From: Erwinia pyri
GTDB taxonomy: Bacteria; Pseudomonadota; Gammaproteobacteria; Enterobacterales; Enterobacteriaceae
DNA length: 64,000 nt
Direction: 5' to 3'
Assembly: GCF_030758455.1 (NCBI RefSeq)
Contig: NZ_CP132353.1
Span: 310,001 to 374,000, forward strand
A model generated the notes under the pieces. The model ran no database searches, was not told the DNA's origin, and worked only from the letters and a program-made list of their open reading frames with translations. Positions 59,192-64,000 of the stretch are shown one piece after another. The translations under genes and the position numbers were made by a program. Positions within the stretch are counted from its first letter, which is position 1. Each line of letters opens with the position of its first letter.

Positions 59192-59968
59192 ATGACACAG
59201 CTCTACTGGCAGACAATCGGCAGCGGCGATCGCCATCTTGTGATGCTGCACGGCTGGGGATTGAATGCCGGTGTCTGGCAAAGCGTGGTGGAGCGACTCA
59301 GCCCGCATTTTTCTCTGCATCTGGTGGATCTGCCCGGTTACGGCCGCAGCCAGGGCTTTGCCCCAATGAGCGTTGAACAGATGGTGGCGACTCTGCTGCC
59401 GCAGGCGCCTGAAAAAGCGATCTGGCTGGGCTGGTCACTGGGCGGGCTGGTGGCAAGCCAGCTGGCGCTTACTTCGCCACAGCGCGTTGCCGGTCTGATT
59501 ACTCTGGCCTCCTCGCCCTGTTTTACCGCCGCGGAAGGCTGGCCCGGCATCAGACCTGAAACGCTTGGCAACTTCCAGCAGCAGCTGAGTGAAGACTTTC
59601 AGCGAACCGTTGAGCGTTTTCTGGCGCTGCAAACGTTGGGCACGGAGAGCGCCAGACAGGATGCCCGCCTGCTGAAAAGCGTGGTATTGGCCTTGCCCGC
59701 GCCGCAGGCAGAAGTCCTGCACGCGGGTCTGGAGATATTGCGCACGCTGGATCTGCGCGAAGCGATGCAGCACCTGCAGGTACCGCTGCTGCGTTTATAC
59801 GGCGCGCTGGACGCTCTGGTGCCGCGCAAGGTGGCCGCGCTGCTGGACACCGCCTGGCCGGCAAGCGAATCCGTTGTTATTGAGAAAGCGGCGCATGCTC
59901 CTTTCATCTCTCATCCAGCGATCTTTTGCCAGCAACTGATTGATTTCGGCATGAAAATTGAACGTTAA
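59192..59968 (+). CDS. bioH: Pimeloyl-ACP methyl ester carboxylesterase BioH
   Basis: This 258-residue alpha/beta hydrolase removes the methyl group from pimeloyl-ACP methyl ester, freeing pimeloyl-ACP for biotin synthesis. The nucleophile is Ser82 in [11 protein letters not shown], the Asp is in YGALDALVP and the His in [12 protein letters not shown]. The oxyanion segment is [12 protein letters not shown]. Length is close to E. coli BioH (256). A palindrome follows 18 bases after the stop. Confidence 0.96.
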   Translation: MTQLYWQTIGSGDRHLVMLHGWGLNAGVWQSVVERLSPHFSLHLVDLPGYGRSQGFAPMSVEQMVATLLPQAPEKAIWLGWSLGGLVASQLALTSPQRVAGLITLASSPCFTAAEGWPGIRPETLGNFQQQLSEDFQRTVERFLALQTLGTESARQDARLLKSVVLALPAPQAEVLHAGLEILRTLDLREAMQHLQVPLLRLYGALDALVPRKVAALLDTAWPASESVVIEKAAHAPFISHPAIFCQQLIDFGMKIER

Positions 59969-59986
59969 TTTGGCGCAAAACTGGCG

Positions 59987-60010
59987 AATTATTACTTCCA
60001 GGTAATAATT
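59987..60010 (+). other. AT-rich perfect palindrome between bioH and the DUF1471 gene
   Basis: AATTATTAC (59987-59995) and GTAATAATT (60002-60010) are exact complements around six bases. This could be an operator for the downstream gene or a weak bioH terminator. A second dyad, GAGGTA / TACCTC, lies at 60014-60045. Confidence 0.5.
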
Positions 60011-60132
60011 ATTGAGGTAAGCAGGATCGCTTACTTTGATACCTCTGAGCTGTCCAGGGAGCTGGCTGTGTTCCTCCCTGTCTTCTCATCAAGCGATTGC
60101 TTATTCCTAACAACAATACAGGAGTGTCTTTG

Positions 60133-60402
60133 ATGAAAATTTTTAAAACTGTTGCGATTAGCCTGCTGGTAGGCTCTGTCTCTTTTGCGGCCGTGGCGGC
60201 TAAAGAAGTGACCAAAGAAGAAGTGAAAACGATGAATCTGGAAAAAATTGGCACGGTAAACACCACGGCCGAGACGACTTCACCAATGGATGCGAAAGCG
60301 GCGTTGTCGAAACTGGCGGATGAAAAGGGCGGGAAATACTTCCTGGTCATTGCCGGTCGCGAGCATGGTAAATTTAGCGCAGTAGCAGACGTGTACAAGT
60401 AA
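60133..60402 (+). CDS. Small secreted DUF1471 (YdgH/BhsA/McbA-like) protein
   Basis: This 89-residue precursor has a signal peptide of about 22 residues ending SFAAVAA. The mature part (LEKIGTVNTTAETTSPMDAKAALSKLADEKGGKYFLVIAGREHGKFSAVADVYK) has the DUF1471 pattern, a fold found in stress- and biofilm-related periplasmic proteins of enterics such as BhsA, McbA and YhcN. I cannot name the orthologue. ATG 60133 follows ACAGGAG. It is flanked by palindromes and stands alone between bioH and the GH13 gene, where E. coli has other genes. Confidence 0.85.
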   Translation: MKIFKTVAISLLVGSVSFAAVAAKEVTKEEVKTMNLEKIGTVNTTAETTSPMDAKAALSKLADEKGGKYFLVIAGREHGKFSAVADVYK

Positions 60403-60445
60403 CCGATCTTCCGCAGGCAGGGATTAACCTGCCTGCGGCACTTCT

Positions 60446-62134
60446 TCAGCTTTTCAGCCACCGGAAAGACCAGGGCGCCAGCTTCAGCGGTGTCTCCCCG
60501 TCAAAATTCATCTCACTGGCAATATCGCGATAGCGTCGCGCATCCGGCAGCGTCCAGGAAATTTCTCTGCTGCTCAGATTGTAAACGCACAACAGCGTCT
60601 GATGCCCTTTCTCCGACCAGCGATAGAAGGCAAATATGGCATTATCGCTTTCCAGCACCTGCATAGGGTTATCGGGATGAAAAGCTGGCTGGCGGGTTCT
60701 CAGCTGGATCAACCGTGACAGCGAATGGTAAACCTGATGCCGTAAGGAATGGCTGTCGCTCAGCGCCGCCTCAATCTCACTGATGGCATATTTCTCCCGG
60801 TTGATAGCCCGGTTGTAACCTGCGCTTTTTACGCCTTCCATATCATTACGCGAGCCAAGGATGCTTTGAATGTAGATAGCCGGTACCCCCGGGAAAGCGA
60901 GCAGCAGCGCATGCGCCAGCATAAAACGTTGCAGCCGCGTCGTGTCGTCATCCTCCTGTTTATTCAGCGCATCCATATAGGTGACATTGATTTCGTACGG
61001 GCTGGTGGTGCCGTCCGGGTTATTTTTATAGGAGATCAGCGCCCCCTCTAACGCCAAATCCCTGACCAGAGAAACGATTTCCGTTTCCGGCAGAATGCCG
61101 CGCAGCGGATTGAGTCCAATGCCGTCATGGGAAGCCAGAAAATTAAACCAGGTGGTGGTTCCGTCTGAAGTATCCAGCGTGGAAGCCCACTGTTTCAGCG
61201 CACGTGCGGAGCCGTAGTGAATAGCGTGCAGCACCAGCGGCGGCAGAGAGAACTGATAGACCATCTGCGCTTCATCCTGACCGTTGCCCAGATAGCTGAT
61301 GTTATCTTTATGCGGCACGTTGGTTTCGGTGATGATCACCGTGCCGGGCGCCACCTCGTTGGCGATGGCACGAAACAATTTCACCAGCAGATGCGTTTTT
61401 TCGAGGTGGATGCATGAGGTGCCCGGCGTTTTCCACATATAGCCTACGGCATCCAGCCGGACATAATCCGCGCCCTTCGCCAGATAATCCAGCAGCACAT
61501 TCACCATGCTTAACAGGACGTTGGGATTGGCAAAGTTAAGGTCAATCTGATCGGCGCTGAACGTTGTCCAGATAAAACGGGTATCGCCGTTTGCCATCTT
61601 AAACGGCGTAAGCAGAGGCGAGGTGCGCGGGCGCGTCACCGCGCTGAGATCGGTCGCGGGCGGCATGCTGATAAAGAAATCATCCCAGCCGGGATCGCCC
61701 GCCAGGAAGTGCTTAAACCAGGCGCTGTGGGCTGACATATGATTGCAGACAAAATCAAACATCAGCCTGGTTTGCTGGTGCAGCTCCGCCACATCTGACC
61801 ATTCACCGCAAATTCCGTTGACCCGGTGATAATCAATCACCGAAAAGCCATCGTCAGAGGAGTAGGGGAAAAAAGGCAGTAAATGGACAAGATTGAAGCT
61901 GGATTGCAGGTGCTGCTGGTAGAAGCGTGAAAGGGTGCGAAGCGTGGGCGCCTCGCTTTCGCGGAACTGATCGGCATAGGTGATCAGCACCACATCCTTT
62001 TCGTCCCAGTGCGCTTTCCGCTGATGATCCAGCGTGGTACGCGTGTGACGAATAGCTTCTTCCAGCTTTTCCCTGCAGTGGCGAGGAAAAGTCCCGTCAT
62101 AAATTTTGTCGAGAAGGGGAGTGATAATATCCAT
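60446..62134 (-). CDS. GH13 subfamily 18 phosphorylase, glucosylglycerate phosphorylase-like (YcjM-like)
   Basis: This 562-residue cytoplasmic enzyme resembles E. coli YcjM (559 residues), a glucosylglycerate phosphorylase related to sucrose phosphorylases. Catalytic residues are Asp228 (YVRLDAVGYMWK), Glu270 (IITETNVPHKDN) and Asp337 (ASHDGIGLNPLRG). The N-terminal KAHWDEKDVVLITYADQF and LLPFFPYSSDDGFSVIDYH are subfamily hallmarks. It would split glucosylglycerate with phosphate to glucose 1-phosphate and glycerate; substrate is inferred. Unlike ycjM, it has no ABC transporter beside it. It lies 111 bases downstream of feoB on the same strand, in the usual place of feoC. No clear ribosome site precedes the ATG. 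Confidence 0.85.
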   Translation of the reverse strand: MDIITPLLDKIYDGTFPRHCREKLEEAIRHTRTTLDHQRKAHWDEKDVVLITYADQFRESEAPTLRTLSRFYQQHLQSSFNLVHLLPFFPYSSDDGFSVIDYHRVNGICGEWSDVAELHQQTRLMFDFVCNHMSAHSAWFKHFLAGDPGWDDFFISMPPATDLSAVTRPRTSPLLTPFKMANGDTRFIWTTFSADQIDLNFANPNVLLSMVNVLLDYLAKGADYVRLDAVGYMWKTPGTSCIHLEKTHLLVKLFRAIANEVAPGTVIITETNVPHKDNISYLGNGQDEAQMVYQFSLPPLVLHAIHYGSARALKQWASTLDTSDGTTTWFNFLASHDGIGLNPLRGILPETEIVSLVRDLALEGALISYKNNPDGTTSPYEINVTYMDALNKQEDDDTTRLQRFMLAHALLLAFPGVPAIYIQSILGSRNDMEGVKSAGYNRAINREKYAISEIEAALSDSHSLRHQVYHSLSRLIQLRTRQPAFHPDNPMQVLESDNAIFAFYRWSEKGHQTLLCVYNLSSREISWTLPDARRYRDIASEMNFDGETPLKLAPWSFRWLKS

Positions 62135-62245
62135 CGTGACGCAGTGAGCCGCCGCATTTATTCAAAGCACGATAGTTTTCACTGTAGACCGTTGAGGCAG
62201 GATCGCAACTTCAACCGCCTTAATCGCCGCTATTTTGCGGGAGTA

Positions 62246-64000
62246 TCAGTGACAGCTCCCGCTTTTAGTGCAGCCCGCGCAGTCTTTCCCGGTTATGACC
62301 CTGACTTCCAGACGCTCTGGCGGCAAAGCGGTTCGCTTCAGCTTCCACCACAGCAGCAGATTAAAGCCGATGACGGCCAGCACAATCAGGCTGCTGGACA
62401 GGGGATGGTCGCTGAAAGTGGCCAGTTGATAAAAAAGCGTGGCCAGCGAATAAGCCAGGTTCAGCCCCCAACCGATAGAGAAGAGCATCCAGCCGCGGCT
62501 GCTTTCCCGCGCGATAGCGCCCATCACGGAGACGCAGGGCACGTAGAGCAACACAAAGATCAGATAGCTGTAGGCTGCGGCATCATTAGCGAATTTGCTG
62601 TGCATGACGCCCATCGATCCGGCAGCCATTTCGCCATCCCCTTTACTGGCTTCAACGGGATTGAGCAGAACGCTCAGGCTGAATGTGGATTTGATGCCGT
62701 CCCAGGTTTCTGTCACCGCCTCTTTGAGTTCGCCTGTGAGGCTGAACGCATCGGGATCAAAAGGCTGCTCGTGCAGCGCTTCGGCGGTATAGAGCGTGTT
62801 CAGCGTACCAACAACCACCTCTTTCGCCATCGCCCCGGTTACCAGCCCCACGGTAGCCTGCCAGTTATCGTTGTGGACGCCCATCGGCGACAGCAAAGGG
62901 GTTAACGCCCGGCTGACGCTGGCGAGGGCGGAATCATTGATGCTGTCTACCGGCCTGCCGCTGAAAGAGAAGCTGTTAAGCGCGCCAATAAACACGCTGA
63001 CCAGCACAATAACCTTGCCCGCCCGCAGCACAAAGCTGCTCAGCCGCTGCCAGGCCTGTAAAAGCAGGCTTTTAAGGTGAGGCACATGCCAGGTCGGCAA
63101 CTCCATAATAAATGGCGAAGCTTCTCCTTTCAGCAGCGTATGTTTCAGGATCAGCCCGGTGAAAATTGCTGCCGCAATGCCCAGCAGATAGAGGCTGAAA
63201 ACCACCAGCGAGCCGCGCTGCCCGAAAAAGGCGGCGGCAAAGACGGCAAATATCGCCAGCCTGGCGCCACATGACATAAACGGCGCCATCAGCACCGTCA
63301 TCAGCCTTTCACGCGGCGCATCCAGCGTACGGGCGCCCATCACCGCCGGTACGTTACAGCCAAATCCCACGATCAGCGGCACGAAGGATTTTCCCGGCAG
63401 CCCCAGCGCCTGCATCAGCCTGTCCACTACAAACGCAGCGCGCGCCATATAACCCGAGTCCTCCATCAGCGAGAGGAACAGATACATCAGGCCGATTTGC
63501 GGCACCAGCGGCATCACGGTATTAATACCGCCGCCCAGCCCCTGCGCCAGAAACAGCGTGAGCGGCAGAGGGAAATGCAGCCCCGCCCCCAGCCACTGCA
63601 TGCCATGAATAAACAGCGCTGCCGATCCCAGGTCGAACAGCGGCTGCAAAGCGCCACCCAGATTGATCGCCAGGAAAAACATCAGGTACATCACCAGCAG
63701 GAAAACCGGCAGGCCCAGCCAGCGATTCAACACTACCCGGTCGAGAAGGGCGGAAAGCCGGTGAGGTGTAGCCAGACTGGCGTTGGTGACGGCCTGGCAA
63801 ACCGCATTAATCCTCTGATGTCTTGCTGCGGCAATCGCCATTGGCGCTGCCTGCAGATTTGCCAGGGTATGCATCTTTGCGGCCGCTTCAGGTGCCTGAG
63901 CCTGACTGTAAATATCCCCTTCCAGCATCTGGACTGCCAGCCACCGGCGCTGGCGCTGCGGCCGACTCTCGGGCATCAGATCGCAGAGCGAGGCAATATG
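62246..64000 (-). CDS. feoB: Ferrous iron transporter FeoB (3' part, runs off the window)
   Basis: The frame is open to the last base of the window, so only the C-terminal 584 or so residues of about 770 are present. The N-terminal GTPase domain lies outside. Visible are the Gate-type membrane domains with two related cores (FVPLIVGFGCNVPAVMGARTLDAPRERLMTVLMAPFMSCGARL and the later VGLVTGAMAKEVVVGTLNTLY). The C-terminal tail carries Cys (DCAGCTKSGSC). FeoB imports Fe2+ across the inner membrane. No feoC follows its stop codon at 62246. An apparent start at 63976 is only an internal Met. Confidence 0.96.
   Translation of the reverse strand, partial: HIASLCDLMPESRPQRQRRWLAVQMLEGDIYSQAQAPEAAAKMHTLANLQAAPMAIAAARHQRINAVCQAVTNASLATPHRLSALLDRVVLNRWLGLPVFLLVMYLMFFLAINLGGALQPLFDLGSAALFIHGMQWLGAGLHFPLPLTLFLAQGLGGGINTVMPLVPQIGLMYLFLSLMEDSGYMARAAFVVDRLMQALGLPGKSFVPLIVGFGCNVPAVMGARTLDAPRERLMTVLMAPFMSCGARLAIFAVFAAAFFGQRGSLVVFSLYLLGIAAAIFTGLILKHTLLKGEASPFIMELPTWHVPHLKSLLLQAWQRLSSFVLRAGKVIVLVSVFIGALNSFSFSGRPVDSINDSALASVSRALTPLLSPMGVHNDNWQATVGLVTGAMAKEVVVGTLNTLYTAEALHEQPFDPDAFSLTGELKEAVTETWDGIKSTFSLSVLLNPVEASKGDGEMAAGSMGVMHSKFANDAAAYSYLIFVLLYVPCVSVMGAIARESSRGWMLFSIGWGLNLAYSLATLFYQLATFSDHPLSSSLIVLAVIGFNLLLWWKLKRTALPPERLEVRVITGKDCAGCTKSGSCH

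Noticed and set aside
63974..63976. ATG as the start of a 576-residue feoB
   Set aside because: The frame continues open to the end of the window, and FeoB needs an upstream GTPase domain. It is a window-edge truncation, not a short variant.
1..64000. Mobile elements, CRISPR arrays, prophage, toxin-antitoxin or defence genes, tRNA or rRNA
   Set aside because: I read both strands and saw no transposase, integrase, direct-repeat/spacer pattern, tRNA cloverleaf or rRNA sequence. The repeats present are simple arrays or short palindromes without a transposase.

Overview
The window is a chromosomal segment of an enteric gammaproteobacterium (order Enterobacterales). Most of it follows the gene order found in Escherichia coli between feoB and rpoH, and nearly every protein reads as an orthologue of an E. 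coli protein of equal or near-equal length. The losses, insertions and intergenic repeats point to a member outside the Escherichia group. Pantoea, Erwinia or another Erwiniaceae genus is my inference and is not proven by the sequence.

Layout. 1-7.7 kb: a myo-inositol catabolism cluster (iolC on the minus strand, diverging from iolD-iolG-iolH-like-iolE). 7.8-13.2 kb: dcrB, yhhQ, tusA, a 655-base gap packed with repeats, zntA with a MerR-type promoter, and yhhN. 13.4-19.2 kb: yhhM, yhhL, rsmD, the ftsYEX cell-division and SRP-receptor operon, and the heat-shock sigma gene rpoH. 19.3-25.1 kb: an 8-base repeat array, panM, and the branched-chain amino acid transporter livKHMGF, without livJ. 25.1-30.3 kb: the Pho-box-controlled glycerol-3-phosphate transporter ugpBAECQ. 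30.3-34.2 kb: yhhA, ggt, aaaT (yhhY), the Fur-controlled small RNA RyhB, and the pirin gene yhhW. 34.3-39.4 kb: gluconate genes gntR, gntK and gntU, then yhgN and asd. 39.8-49.2 kb: glycogen operon glgBXCAP. 49.3-53.0 kb: glpD diverging from glpEGR. 53.2-57.8 kb: malPQ without malT. 57.8-60.4 kb: nfuA, gntX, bioH and a small DUF1471 secreted protein. 60.4-64 kb: a GH13 glucosylglycerate-phosphorylase-like enzyme and the 3' part of feoB, which runs off the right edge.

How the genes work together. Glycogen synthesis and breakdown (glgBXCAP), maltodextrin breakdown (malPQ) and the GH13 phosphorylase all feed glucose 1-phosphate or glucose metabolism. glpD, ugp and glpR handle glycerol 3-phosphate, and gnt and iol handle gluconate and inositol. 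Metal homeostasis appears as zntA (Zn/Cd/Pb efflux), feoB (Fe2+ uptake), RyhB (iron sparing) and nfuA (Fe-S delivery). Recognisable control sites are a ZntR site at zntA, tandem PhoB boxes at ugpB, a Fur box at ryhB, GntR and CRP-like sites at gntK, a GlpR-like site at glpD, MalT-like boxes at malP, and a sigma-E promoter with a DnaA box at rpoH.

I found no phage, insertion sequence, CRISPR array, tRNA, rRNA or defence island, and no convincing new multi-gene system. The least explained items are the nested repeats between tusA and zntA, two simple-sequence arrays, the tandem acidic repeat inside FtsY, a leucine-rich short reading frame ahead of livK, and the GH13 gene sitting where feoC is normally found.
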